A DNA stretch of 64,000 bases from Phascolomyces articulosus (lineage: Eukaryota > Mucoromycota > Mucoromycetes > Mucorales > Lichtheimiaceae). The stretch lies in the NCBI GenBank assembly GCA_025677815.1, contig JAIXMP010000013.1, positions 310,001-374,000 on the forward strand. The letters are read 5' to 3'. Under the pieces are notes generated by a model that ran no database searches, had not been told where the DNA came from, and was given only the letters and a program-made list of their open reading frames with translations. Position numbers and translations under genes: made by a program. This document shows positions 1-12,533 of the stretch, piece after piece; position 1 is the first letter of the stretch; every line of letters begins with the position of its first letter.

Positions 1-782
1 ATAATCCATCTTTAGCTCTAATTTTGACGTAGAATAGAATATCATAACAAGCAAGATATATTTATCATGCTCTGATTTCAATAATGGACAGTGTTCTCAT
101 CTTCCTTCATAACAATAAAATATTTTCAGTCAACCAAAAATCGAAAAGTCAATAAAGTCATATTACTCTTTAGAATATTTTTACATACATCTCTTTTTGA
201 CATTTTATATTTCATGAGCCATATTTACCATCGGAAAAAAGTGGCTTTCAGATGATGATTACATATTTCTGGACCATCAACAAATGGAATAAAAGGAAGT
301 TTTTTTTTGAAATAATATAGAAAATTGACGTGCTCCGCTTGCATTACCATTAATTATAATTTCTCATTTATGAGGAGGGTGATACAAAATGATGTTCACA
401 ATTCATTATAATAATAGTTCGTACGTTTATTTTTTGTTGATTCAATATAATTTTAAATTTGCACGAATGATCTTAAATACTTTATTCTTTAACAAAATAT
501 ATTGAAAATCATTTAAAAACAATAAAGAAGAAGGAAAAAAAAGGAAATAGATCGTGATGGGAAAGCGATCTGAATATCTTGATAAAGGAATTATGTGAAA
601 CATAACCTTGTGAGCACGCAATTGCATATATAAATCCCACAATTCTGTCGTCATATGTCGCGTTTTTGCATTATTGACTTTTGTATACATTTATAAAAAA
701 AATCACTTTTGTTTTTTTTTTCTCACTCTTATTTTACTTTTTTTTTAATTCTTGAAGAAAACATATATATAAACATATAAAA
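1..782. other. Upstream gap before msrA, no gene seen
   Basis: I see no supportable gene here. The sequence is AT-rich with poly-A and poly-T runs. An 82-codon open frame on the minus strand (442-690) has no family signal, no splice pattern and a composition expected of random AT-rich DNA. The last 100 bases are T-rich and then A-rich and probably hold the msrA promoter and 5'UTR. Confidence 0.6.
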
Positions 783-1741
783 ATGTCTGAACACGCAACT
801 TTTGCTGGTGGTTGTTTCTGGTACCTATTATTCTTGATTGTTTGAACCATAGAGTATAAAAATAGGTAAATGCAATGGAACTAACAAAACCATGGAATAC
901 TATCTATATGCGTATAGGGGTATCGAACACGTCTTTAATAAAGAATTCGCAAAGTATGATATTAAGACAAAGGTTGGATATACAGGTGGAAACACTGAAT
1001 CTCCTGATTATAAGCTGGTCTGTACAGGAACTACCAACCATGCCGAAGCTCTGGATATTGCTTATGATCCTGCAAAAATATCTTATGAAACTCTTCTTGA
1101 ATTTTTCTACCGAGTCCATGGTACCTATTATAATGATTCTATTTTTTTTTTCCCATCATCTCTATACTCTTTACTAATATGAAAATTTTCTATGTATTTG
1201 AACAAAAAAGATCCCACACTTTTAAATGCTCAGGTAAAAAAAAAATGAAAAATGTTTCTTTATTATCAATTGTTATTATATCTCTATCATGTATTTATAA
1301 AATGAATTGTCTATTTAATAGGGTCGTAATACCGGTACACAATATCGATCTGCTATTTTTTATCATTCATCTGAACAAAAGGAAACTGCTGAAAAAGTGA
1401 CTCAAAAGATTCAAGAGGAACGTTATAAGGATAAAAAGATTGTTACTGAAATTATTCCTGCAGTTCAATTTTTTGATGCTGAAGAATATCACCAGGTAGG
1501 AAATATGAGTTCTTTCCTTTTGAGAGGAGAAGGAGAAAATACCTTTTTTTAAGAATATGTTTGCTAACAGTAGCTATTTTTTTTTCATTATTAATAGCTT
1601 TACATTGAAAAGAATCCCGAAGGTTATGTGGTAAGTTGATAAGAAAAGAATAATACATAGGAATGGAGGAATAGTAACATAATATAATAACTTTAATCTT
1701 CTCCTCATTCATATACGTAGTGTCATTATCCTCGATGGTAA
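783..1741 (+). CDS. msrA: Peptide methionine-S-sulfoxide reductase MsrA
   Basis: MsrA reduces the S-epimer of methionine sulfoxide in proteins, using thioredoxin as electron source, and repairs oxidised proteins in cytosol or mitochondria. Exons: 783-820, 918-1120, 1211-1233, 1322-1495, 1598-1630, 1721-1741; these close to 163 residues, about the family length. The N-terminal motif GGCFWGIEHVF carries the catalytic Cys11 and is rebuilt across the first intron. Family blocks KVGYTGGNTESPDY, NHAEA, LLEFFYRVHDPT, GTQYRSAIFYH and EEYHQ all appear in order. The third exon is only 23 nt and is needed to restore the DPT...N block, so a short-exon gene finder would lose it. The start ATG is the only one that leaves the short N-terminus before GGCFW. 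No mitochondrial presequence is visible. Confidence 0.97.
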
Positions 1742-3194
1742 AGAATTGATGCAAACATGTAGATAAATGATTCTACAATACAAGCCTTCCTCCTTTTGTA
1801 AAAAGTTCTTTCTAATTATAATCACATCCCCCTTTCTTCTCTTCGTTATTACATTGTCAAATATCATGTACACTAAATCATATTACTTTGTTGTAATAGC
1901 CCACCTCTGTATATTGTTATATATCATCATAATTTACCATCTATCATCCAAAAATAGGATCATTATATAATAGCAACATATACTTTTTTACTATGAATCA
2001 TTATACCACGAATAAATAAATAATAATAATAATAACATATTGTATGTATACATGTACAAATATGAAATTAAAAACTGCTTTTTTTTTCTGTAAAAAAAAG
2101 AAGTTTCTCTAATGAGGGAGGGGTAATGTTTATATAGGACGCCATGATGATGCATTCGTTATACTTTGCTTATCTATCTTAACAGGAAAGAGCATGCTTT
2201 TTAGTATATATCTTTTTGTCTTCCTTTTGCATCTAATATATAAAATACTGATAATCTGATGTTATCATCCTATTATATTCATCGATAGGGGTTTCCGTCT
2301 TTATCAACTCATCTTCTGATGTAGGTATATAATAATAATATGCATCATTTAACACACCCTCGATAACATATACCAATATTTTTATATGAATAAAATACCT
2401 CTCAGACTTTATTATATAATACTATATGACTCCTATATTATAATTCTAAAAAAGTTGTTAGGTCACTATAGAGTGCATAAACACGTTGACAGGGCTGTCT
2501 CTTTTTTTTCTTGTTTGTTGCCTAATTTGATCCACGCGTTTTTAACTTTAGGGAAACAATGAGTTTCTAGATCCATCCCATCCAATAGATAACTTTTCTT
2601 TTCATATATTATAAAAAAGAAGCTTTTTTTTTAGCTTCTTCTCCCTTTTGTAGTAGTAAACTCCTAAATAATAATAGAAGAATAGGATGATATTTGAAAA
2701 GGAGAATAAATCAACAACTTTTTAAAGGGGAAAAAAAAGACTTTTATGTGAGTATTATTTTGATGCCGATAAAAAAAAACAATTGTTATTATTTGAGAAG
2801 AAGTTGGATTTTCGATGAGATCTGTATCTGACTCCTTTGTCATCGTCTTCTAGTCTTTCTTGTTTCTCCCTTTCATAACATCATTATTATCTCTATATAT
2901 CCAGCTTTTTTCTAAATAGATAGGGATGCATTATAAATTATATGAATCAAAAGCTTAAATCAGTCTTTATATTACTAACATGATATAAACCAATCAAATT
3001 ATTCTTCTCTTCACTTCCTTGGGAATGGGTTTTTCTAATGAAAAAATAAACTCCTCTAGTACATCAAACAACAAGATGGGGGCGGGGCGTGAGAGAAATA
3101 AGCAGCCTCTCTCTTTCCCTTCTTCCTTAAAAGAAATAATTTCCCTTTATAGTTATCCGCATATCGTATCCAAGTGAAGGGGATCAGGTCATTC
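1742..3194. other. Intergenic gap with ambiguous coding-like stretches
   Basis: No convincing gene. It holds A/T homopolymers, a small hairpin around 2618-2641 (AAGAAGCT, A/T loop, AGCTTCTT) and, before 3195, a pyrimidine-rich block (3100-3140) that looks like the promoter of the following peptidase gene. On the minus strand, open frames near 2232-2410, 2475-2634 and 2758-2896 read like protein (charged, few homopolymers) but have no start codons and no frame-consistent splice sites linking them. Confidence 0.5.
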
Positions 3195-5510
3195 ATGGTG
3201 ATACAAAACGAAAAAGAGCTGGAAATTCAAAACCCCCGCAGGATCACTTCTACTACTGGTAGTGGGTTTACGCGTAATAATAATAATATAAACCTTACTA
3301 CTAAGTTGCTACTACTCCTGCTTCCTTTTTTTTATATTGTCTATTATTATATTCTTCCCTTCAACCCTACATCCGTCATGTCCTCTGTCGTTACTCGATC
3401 CATTCCAACTCGTATTGCACGTTTTGCTGCTTATGAATGTACTGCTGATTTATCTCACTTGAGTCCTCAAGAAAAGTCTGCCATTCCAAAACTTGTCAAG
3501 GCTGCAAAGTTATTTGATCAGATCTATTTACGACAAGCTTGGTCTGGTAACGAAGCACTTGAAAAAAAATTAAAGGAAAAAGGTGACCATGATTTATGTT
3601 TACTTTTTGATATGTATAAAGGTCCTTGGGTAAGTTTGAAAATAAGCTTTACATGTGTATATATTATCCGTTTCTTACCCCCCCCGCTTCCAACTTTCTT
3701 CTGAACTCTCTCTCTCTCTCTGTTGAAACATAATAGGCAAGTGAAGATGAAAATGAACCATTTATTGAAGGTGTACCCAAGCGTCCAGAAGGAGGAAACT
3801 TTTATCCTGAAGATATGAAAAAGGAGGAATTTGAAGAATGGGTAAAAACGTTATCCTCCCCTGAAGACCAACGACAAGCCAAGAGCTTCTATACAACCAT
3901 TCGACGTAATAAGGAGACAAATGTTTTGGAATCCATTCCCTATTCTGAAGAATACAAAGATTTATTACAACCCGCTCACAAATTAATGCATGAAGCAGCC
4001 GATGATTTATCTTCCTTGAGTGCTTTGGAAGAAAAGGGAACCAGTATTGAAACCTTCTTACGTTCGCGTGCGGATGCTTTACTTTCCAATGAATATCTAT
4101 CCTCTGAATTGGATTGGCTTAATTTGAGCAAGAGTAACAAATTAGAAGTGACAGCAGGTCCTTACGAAGTCTATACCGATGCTATCTTTGGATATAAGAG
4201 TGCTTATGAATTCTATGTTCATGTGCGTGATGAATCTTCATCTCGTCTTTTGGAAGAATTTAGTGATCTTCAATTTGTAGAGGATCATTTACCTATTCCA
4301 GACAAATATAAGAATGATAAATTGATTCCTGCTCCTATTGTCGTTGTCAATCAACTCTTTTCCGGTGGTGATGTAGCTGTAAGTTTCATCTATTGACTAT
4401 TATGGGTGGTGGGAATTTGAATGAAAAAAAAATTGGATAGATGAATGGGATGAGCAAAGCAATTAATAAAAATCTATCATTTTTTTTTGTTATTAGGTTC
4501 CCATGACAGCAGCTTACAATTTACCAAACGATGAAGAAGCTGTCAAAAAGGGTGGTAGTAAATTGGTTCTTATCAAGAATGTTCAAGAAGGAAAATTCAA
4601 ACATGTGATGGAACCTATTGCTAATCAAGTCCTTGCCAAGGATCAACTACAATATCTTTCAGCTGAAGCTTTCACAACTCATATTCTTCTTCATGAAGTC
4701 TGTCATTCCAATGGTCCTCATCATACTTTAGAAGGTGATACTGTACGATCGAAACTTCAAGAATATCACTCTGCAATGGAAGAAGCTAAAGCAGGTAAAT
4801 AATATAATATATATTTTTTAGTGGGACACGAAAAAAAAAAAAAGAGTGATGTATGAAAGAGTCATTGAACTGATGTCCTTCATTATTATTATCAGATATT
4901 GCTGCTTTGTTTGCTGCACACTTGATGGTTCAAAAGGGTAAGATTGACAAGGTGACAAGTAAGCAATTCTGGGCAACCTTTTTGGCTGCTGCTTTCCGAA
5001 GCATTCGATTCGGTATTCAAGAAGCACATGGTCTTGGACAGGTAAACTTGAAGGGGTTTATTGTTATGGATATATAGATATAGGTTTTGTTATGGATAAA
5101 ATGAACGAATTTTTCTTACATACTTCATTTCAACATAGGCTTGTCAATTGGGTTATTTAATTGAAAAGGGTGGTGCTTATTGTGATCCTGAAACAAATCT
5201 TTTCAGTGTCAATTTTGATAAGATTGAACAAGCTGTGGCAGATTTAACACATGACATTATGGTTCTTCAAGGTAAAAAAAAAAGAAATGACATAAAACAA
5301 AATCATGTGTTGTTATATGAGATAAAAACATTTTTACTTATTTAAAATAAACGGTAATCTATAGGTGATGGTGATAAAAAGGCAGTAGATGCTTTCATTG
5401 AGAAATATAGCAAACTTAGTCCCGAGACCAAGAAAGCATTGGATCGTATTGAAGAAGCTGGTATTCCTGTGGATATCAGACCTATCTACCCAGTTGCTAA
5501 AAACTTGTAA
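3195..5510 (+). CDS. Peptidase family M49-like zinc hydrolase (DPP III / NUDT3-type)
   Basis: Exons: 3195-3629, 3737-4378, 4497-4794, 4896-5041, 5139-5271, 5365-5510, giving 599 residues from ATG 3195 or 538 from ATG 3378. Zinc-site motifs are HEVCH followed by EEAKADIAALFA, matching the M49 arrangement (HExxH-type zinc histidines plus a Glu ligand about 40-50 residues later). The five-residue HExxH spacing is the form I associate with plant NUDT3-like and bacterial M49 proteins; classical dipeptidyl peptidase III has HExxxH. The conserved start of the domain (RIARFAAYE...ADLSHL) begins just after ATG 3378. The upstream in-frame 61 codons from ATG 3195 add an Asn run and a strongly hydrophobic stretch (LLLLLLPFFYIVYYYIL), which would anchor the protein in a membrane. 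No Nudix domain is fused. Substrate cannot be named. Confidence 0.92.
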
Positions 5511-5578
5511 TAATAATTTTATCAATAAATTTTTTTTTCTCGTTCTTTTTTTGTTTTTTCTTATTGTTACCATGCATA

Positions 5579-6455
5579 ATGGATTTACAAACAAGCAATC
5601 AAACGATTCGAAAAAGAAGAGCGTCCAATTCATCTTCTAATTCAACTGGACATGAGAATTCAATGACGAATGACAATGCATTTACTGCTGACCTGTTTAA
5701 ACCGACGGCATCTTGTTTTAATTTAAAAAGAAGAAGAGGCGGATCTATTTATATACCACCATCAGCGTAAGAAAAAGAGAAAAGAAAGAAGGAGAGAGAT
5801 AAAGCTCTGATTATTCTACCAACAGATAGATAAGGAGGCATTTAATAGGTTGAGTCATTAAAAAAGAAATATATATTTATATTTGTAGTGAACGTACCAA
5901 GAGATTTTATCCTGAACTACAAGCTGATCAAGATTTTTTACATCAAATGTTAGATATTTGGAATGCAAAACTAGAACAACTTCAGGTAATAATGAGAGAG
6001 ATGTTTTGAGGATGATAAAGATGTACTCAATGGATTATATATATATATAGATGGATGAGAAAATTTTAGTAAAAATGTCAAGATATCCAAAATCAAAAGT
6101 ACAAGGAGTCAAACCATTACTGGAACGATCCAATTGTAATGAACAATTGTTTGAATCATCTAGAGAAGATACATTACAACAGCAACAACATGAATCTACA
6201 AGTGAAGAAGATGATGATGAGGAAGAATATGTATTAGCACCCGAAGGAGATACATCTGCTGCGAGTGCATTACAGCAAGAACAAAAACAAGAGAGTGAAC
6301 AATACCATTGGACTTCAGGACTCGTGGAAAGTGAAGATGACGATGATGAAGAAGAAGAAGAAGGAGGAGGAGGACAAATGGATGCAGAAGATGAAGAGGA
6401 AACACGTCGTGCATTAACGTTTATGTTAGCTGAATTTGGTGATGCATTGGAATAA
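5579..6455 (+). CDS. Unrecognised acidic nuclear-type protein
   Basis: I do not recognise this protein. Exons 5579-5766, 5889-5985 and 6051-6455 join in frame to 229 residues. The N-terminus is basic and Ser/Asn-rich, with KRRRGG at about residues 52-57, a possible nuclear localisation signal. A helical block follows (ERTKRFYPELQADQDFLHQM...WNAKLEQL) that looks like the only folded part. The C-terminal half is acidic, with EEDDDEEE and DDDDEEEEE runs, and ends in a short hydrophobic helix (RRALTFMLAEFGDALE). It starts only 68 bases after the stop of the M49 gene on the same strand, so the intergenic region must hold both a terminator and a promoter. The pattern suits a chromatin or nuclear adaptor protein, but that is inference. 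Confidence 0.75.
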
Positions 6456-6716
6456 TAAGGATATTGTATATAGAATAATAATAATAAAGTAATCCATTTG
6501 AAAATTCTTCGGATTTAGTTTAGTGCAGTCTAAAGTCGAACAACTTATTTTTTTCAACTTGATCTTACATTACTTACAAAAAGTTTCCGAGAGTAAAAAA
6601 AAAAGAAAAGAAAAGAAACGTGTGCCTCTTCCCCTTTTTTTTATCTTTTTTTTTTGTTACTTGTTTCCATTGAGCAATCTCATTCACGATTGCAATCTGT
6701 TGAACTTTTTTTTTAT

Positions 6717-7034
6717 ATGACGACACTAGCTACACTTTCTTCAAAGCGTTTAGATGAAGTGAGTTGAAATTAATGAGGGAAGAGAGGAGAGAGGGAGTGG
6801 GGGTTTTATGGTGGGAATTTTTTTTTAAATGAACAGATCAAGGTCAAGTCTAGGAAAAGCGCATTATTGAATGGTCGTTATGAAAAAATATGTACATTGG
6901 GAAAAGGAAACTTTGGTAAAGTCTATCTAGCACGCGATTGTAATACTGGACAAGAGGTAAATTTACATAAAATCAGTTCATCCATGAACAGCATAAGAAA
7001 GATAACTCACTTTTAGATCATCCTTCCCTCTCTT

Positions 7035-7069
<35 letters not shown>

Positions 7070-8516
7070 GTATCTGTAAAAGGTGGCAGTCAAAGTCGTG
7101 GACAGGGCATCAATTAAAAGTGGTGATCAACGCCAACATGCATTAAATGAAAAAAAAATATGTGAAGGGTTTGCTCAACGATTAAATCATAAAAATGTGG
7201 TGCATGTATATGAAGTGTTTACAGACCATGAAAACATTTATGTGGCAATGGAATATGTAGAAGGTGGCGAATTATTTGAAAAGATTAAACAGCGTCATCG
7301 GCTCGAAGAACCTCTTGCTAAACGTTGGTTTCGAGAAGTTATTGAAGCAGTCAATTATATTCACAAGGTGAACAAAATATATGATTATATACTTGCTGAA
7401 GGGAAAAAAAAGTTCATGGCTAATGAAGTATTTTCTTTCTAAATATTTATAGAATGGCATTGTACATAGAGATTTGAAACCAGAAAATGGTAAAGTTTCC
7501 ACTTATCAACGTAAAAAAAAAAAAAAAAAAGCATACATCCACTTTTATTGTTACTAATTGAATAAATATGTGTATAAATCAGCTATGTAATACAATATAA
7601 TAACCATTGCATTTCCCATTCTATTTTAGTGCTTATTGATAAATACCAAAAGATCCGTATTTGCGATTTCGGTTTTGGCAAATTTTGTGAACGTCAACAA
7701 GTTCTCAACACTTATTGTGGAAGTCCATTTTATGCTGCACCTGAAATGGTTACTGCTACACCTTATCGAGGTCCACCTGTCGATATGTGGAGTTGTGGTG
7801 TGATACTATTTGCCATGTTAGCGGGTACATTACCTTTCCAAGGTGATGATATGCCGCAGCTCTTTCGTCGTATCAATAGTGGGACATATACAATGCCACA
7901 CCATATTTCTCGAGAAGCAGCGGATTTGATCAGTCGACTCTTGTGTAAGAGTGCCAGAAATCGTATCAGTGCAGAAGAATGTTTGAAACATCCATGGTTA
8001 CATCGTACCAAGAATGGATTAGAACAACGACACTCTTCTGTTTCTTCAAGTTCGAGATATCATCATCATACTGCCGCTTCCACACCGAGTCTTTCTTTAT
8101 CGCGTTTATCTTCCACTGATGGTCAAACGACAACACAGCCTGCTACACCTGCAACCACTTCAGATATCAAAACAGGATCAGCAAAAGTACCTCCATTACC
8201 AACAGTAACAGTAACCACTGCAACAACGTTGGCAGGGTCTATTTCATCTTCCTTACAATCATCACGTAACAAGAAATCCAAAGCGTCACGATTATTTACA
8301 AAGATATTCCCTAATAAAAAGACCCAAGTGGCTCCTGCATTAAAAACTACAAGTGAAAAGAGCAGTTATTATAATCATCCTGTTACGACAACTTATTCCT
8401 CTTCAACACCAATTAAAAGCAAGAGAAGAATAAAAGATGTTGAAAACAAAGTTGTCCTTCGATTTAAAGGGCTTTTAAAAATAGCATTCCAAAGGCGACT
8501 TACTGATAAAGATTAA
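6717..8516 (+). CDS. Serine/threonine protein kinase, CAMK/SNF1-like group
   Basis: Exons 6717-6758, 6837-6956, 7083-7367, 7453-7489 and 7630-8516 give 456 residues. Kinase landmarks are complete: glycine loop GKGNFGKVY (about 36-44), catalytic lysine in VAVK (Lys58), HRDLKPEN (154-161), DFG (174-176), GSPFYAAPE, DMWSCGV and the domain end HPWL near 282-285. The HRDLKPEN motif sits on a 37-nt exon. CGSPFYAAPE and the short insert pattern point to the CAMK-like group (SNF1, NUAK, MARK, Kin4 relatives). The activation loop reads DFGFGKF rather than the common DFGLS/DFGFA, which is unusual but keeps catalysis. The 170-residue tail is Ser/Thr-rich with basic patches (KSKRRIK) and has no second domain I can name, so the exact subfamily and substrates remain open. 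Confidence 0.95.
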
Positions 8517-8739
8517 ATCATATGCTTTTTCCTTCTCTCATACTTTTTCCCTTCCACAATTACAATTTATAACATATTTATTCTCTTATTTTAGTATAGT
8601 AATTTTTTTTTATAATAATAATAATAGTACTTTTTTTTAATTTATATTATTTTGTCATGGGGATAAATGATTTTTCCGTTAGAAGGTGACTGGGATTCAT
8701 ATTCTACACATTGACAACTTTTTTTTTTTTTTGGTGTGC

Positions 8740-10571
8740 ATGTTAAAATCGAAAAAAATGAGTAGAATAGTGAGTCGTCGTTTAGCTCATTCATTAGCTT
8801 CTGGAAAGCAAAGTGTTTATGGTTGGGGTAATGTTCATGCGTTACCATTAACAACCCATACCGAGAATGAAGTCTTTACCAAACCTGTACAACTTGATAA
8901 TCGACCTGACTATGCATTGCAAGTGAGTTTTAAAAAGAAAAAAAAGAATAATAGAAAAAAAAAAGATTAGCATTTGGTTTTTTTTTTTAAGCTCATGCTT
9001 TATTGTCCAAGGGATCAGTAACACACATTGCAGCTGGGTGGGGTCATTCCTTACTAGCCACTGAAGGAAAACAAGTGTATGGATTTGGTTTAAACCGTTG
9101 TGGTCAATCCGGTGGAGGTGGTCTTGTGTTTGATTGTCAAAAAAATACCAGTAGTATACAACAATTAGCCTGTGGAAGAGAACATTCTCATATTATTACA
9201 AGAGAAGAGGATGGAGGACAAACAACAGCCACAACACGATTATATTCCTTTGGAAATAATATGTATGGTCAATTAGGATTGGGAAAGAGTAAGGATACAC
9301 ATCCAGGAACATTTGTAATGCAAACTCGACCGCAGTTGGTGGAAACTTGCATGAACATTACAGATATTGCATGTGGTCTAGACCACACTGTCTTTGTGAC
9401 AGAAGGTATGGTAGATCTCTTTTCTTCTCTCCTTTCCTCTTCAAAAGGATGTGTAAACAAAAAAAAAGGTTAACTTTATATATATATTCACACACACACT
9501 CTCTCTCTCTCACTCTCTCTTTCTCTATGGTGGGGTAATAAAAAACGGCTTAGATAAGCATTTGTATGCAATGGGTTGGGGTGCAGATGGTCAATTAGGA
9601 CTAGGTAAGGATTGGACAGGTGATAAAAATATTCCTACACCATTACCTAGTCTTGGTTCAACCTCTTGTATCAAAAAAATCGCTGGATCGACTGATTTTA
9701 CATTAGCTTTGACAGGTAACAAAAAAGAATGAAATGGTAAAGAAAAAAGAAAAGAATCTAAACCTATATGAAATTTAGAGGAAGGTGGTTTATGGACTTG
9801 GGGTAATTCTGAATATGGCCAAGGCATGACTGGCGCCAAAATTGATCGGGTATAGTTTATATATATATATATATATATTTATATTTAATGCTACGCATAT
9901 TTAAAAAAATGCCCCCCTTTCATAACAGATTCACACACACATCATATTAGACAATAATAGTCATTCATTCTTATTCAACTCAACTCTCTTTTTTTTTATA
10001 AATCAGATTCTGCAACCTATATTATTAGAACATCGAGGCATTATAGATATTGCAGCAGGTGGACCCTTTTCTGTTATACTCTGTGGTAAATAATAATCAT
10101 AATAATAATAAACAATGAACAAAAAGAATATGAGAATAGGATGGGAATGACTCATTTGTTTATGCAAAATATAATAATATGATTTATTTAGAGGATGGTT
10201 CGGTGCACACATGTGGCTATGGTGCCCTGGGTCTAGGAAAAGAAACCATTGAAACGTTGCAGTTGCAGCGCATACGTAATCTTCCACCCATTAAGAAGGT
10301 TTTTGCTGCAACCGATTATGCTGCGGCCATTGCAGGTAAGAATTGTTTTTTTTTAAAAAAAAAATCGATGGATTCAATTCATTCAACTCATACGTAATAT
10401 TTGTAATTCATAGTATCGGGCGAATTGTTTATGTGGGGTTTGAATGGGTCAAGTGGTCGATTAGGGTTAGGTCATCAGGAACACGCATTCGAACCTCAAC
10501 AAGTGGATATAGACAAAGAGGTACATGACTTGACATTAGGAACAAACCATGTTTTAGTTCTTTGTCAATGA
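8740..10571 (+). CDS. Seven-bladed RCC1-repeat protein, likely mitochondrial (RCC1L/Fmp25-like)
   Basis: Exons 8740-8922, 9012-9405, 9554-9715, 9779-9849, 10007-10085, 10192-10335 and 10414-10571 join in frame to 396 residues. Seven RCC1-type blades are visible from their WG/FG and GQLG signatures (YGWGNV, YGFGLNRCGQSG, YSFGNNMYGQLGLGK, YAMGWGADGQLGLGK, LWTWGNSEYGQ, HTCGYGALGLGK, LFMWGLNG). The N-terminus is basic, Arg/Ser-rich and without acidic residues (RIVSRRLAHSLASGK), as in a mitochondrial presequence, so I favour the mitochondrial RCC1L/Fmp25 type over nuclear RCC1. Intron 1 has two AGs: the first after the T-tract (8990-8991) breaks the frame, while AG at 9010-9011 keeps it. ATG 8740 or 8758 may start translation; both keep the presequence. 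Confidence 0.9.
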
Positions 10572-12533
10572 TTGGTGATTTATATTATATTAGAATAATA
10601 GCATCTCGTGAACAAAACGATAATAATAATAATTGTATGAGTGTGGCTCATGTTAACAAAAGATGTCTTTTGTACCCATGAAGTTTTGATTGGGATCACA
10701 CACAAAAAAACCCCTTTTGTTTGATGAGCGGGTAAAACAAGAAAAACAGTGAACAAGTGCTTCAAAAAGTGTGTCACGATTTAAAATAATAATTTTCAAT
10801 CACGGAAGAAGGGCTCCGTAGCAACTTTATTTGTCATACACAACAATAAAACGTATCACCTGTTGTTCTCTCTTTCTTCATCTCCCTCCTCCCTCTCTCC
10901 TTCCCTCCCCCCCACATCTTCTTCTTCTATCATTATTCTTATTATATAGTAAAAAAAAAGAGAGGGGGGAAAGTAGGAGATGAAGAAGAAGATGAAGAAA
11001 AAAGACATCGGCATAGAAGAAAACAATAATAAATAAGAATAATAATAAAAAAGGGGAAAAGAGGGAGAAAAGGTATATTTCATAAAGTAAAATAGTTAAA
11101 AAAAAAAGATGATGAGGCTACCATTCTGGTCCACATGATTGTTTTTTATTATGATCCTTGATCAAGTTAATTCCACAAACCTGGTGCCTCGGATTACAAA
11201 GGCCGGGGTACTCTTTTTTTTTTGTTCTTCTTCTTCAATGACTTACTCGTACTTACTAAGGACTCTTTGAGTATTTGAACTTAAGAAGAGGAAACGAGGA
11301 CGGACATCCCGCCAAACTTGGTTAAAAAATGAAAAAAGAGGGGAAAGTAAAACTATTCTTATTAAAAATAATAGGGCTTGGAGAAAAGAAACAAACGGTA
11401 ACGATGATTATTATATACAACAGTAACGCGCCGCAATCCATTCATTTCTCTTTTATTTTTTTTAAAAAAAATGAATCACATCACATCGTCATAAAGTTAT
11501 TTTTGGTGTAACGCACTTTGCAGAAGTTTTTATTTGTGGACGCCAAGTACTATTATTACTTCTCCTCTTCAGTATCACCATCATCATCATTATCATCATC
11601 TCCCCCACGGAAGACACCCCCGAGATAATAGATAATAATGATGATACGTTCGCCATAAGATATAAGTAGTAGTAGTAGTAGTAGAAAGGCTATTCTATTA
11701 TATAATAGGAGGAAGATCAGCGATATAAAGTACTACCTCATTCATTGAATTTAGGGAAGCATATCCACTTTTTTTATTATTCATATATACAATTCTCGAC
11801 CCTTCTTTTTTTTCTTTTTCTCCTCTTTTCTATCTCTCTCTCCCTTCAAAATCTCATTCTCTCTATATGAAACTGTCATCTCATTGTTATTATTCTTATA
11901 CAATATAGTAGATGATAGATACAGAAAAAAAAGTATGAGAAAGAAAGATAGTGGATAAAGTAAGAAGCATTATTATTCAGTATGATCAGCAGGGGTGTCA
12001 TAATAAAAGCATAATAATAATAATTATTATATTATTATTATTATTATTATTATTTTTGCCCAACGATATACAAACATTCAAAAAAAAAGGGGGGGGAAGA
12101 GAGAGGAGAGTACAGAAACTTATCTACTATTACTCTAATTATAATCGTATATATGAATGGATGGAATTGAATGATGTATTGTCATGTATGTCATGTATAT
12201 AGATAGTTTTAGTAATAATAGTAGTAGTAATAATAAGCAGCAGTGATTGAAGTATTAGGTCTTGTGCAAAAAAAAAAAAAAAAGGTCAGCCTAAAATAGG
12301 AGGTTTCTCCGGTCCGTGCAGATTCTTGGTACACAAAACGACGAGATTACATGTTGAATTTGCATGGCGCTTTTTTTTTTTTTTCTTTATTTAAAATCTT
12401 TTTTTTTATATATTTTTCTTATTTCTTTTGTTTTTTCACTTTCGGATTTTTTTTTCTTTTTTTTTTAATACTTCTTTATACTTCTTCATCTTATTTCTCT
12501 CTTTCTTTCTCTTACCCCTTAAATAATATAACA
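10572..12533. other. Two-kilobase low-complexity upstream region of the E2F gene
   Basis: No gene found. The region is made of purine/pyrimidine-skewed runs (CT-rich 10860-10915, GA-rich 10950-11070, ATT/TAA triplet runs near 12010-12050) and poly-T before the E2F start. A short more GC-balanced piece at 11170-11212 has no tRNA or 5S features that I can see. I read it as an extended regulatory region. Confidence 0.55.

Noticed and set aside
2232..2896. Three protein-like open stretches on the minus strand
   Set aside because: No start codons and no splice sites that keep the frame between them; could be chance. Worth a homology search but not supportable as a gene.
6514..6529. 16-base match ATTTAGTTTAGTGCAG also present near 19541
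   Set aside because: An exact match of this length is expected about once by chance in 64 kb of AT-rich DNA.
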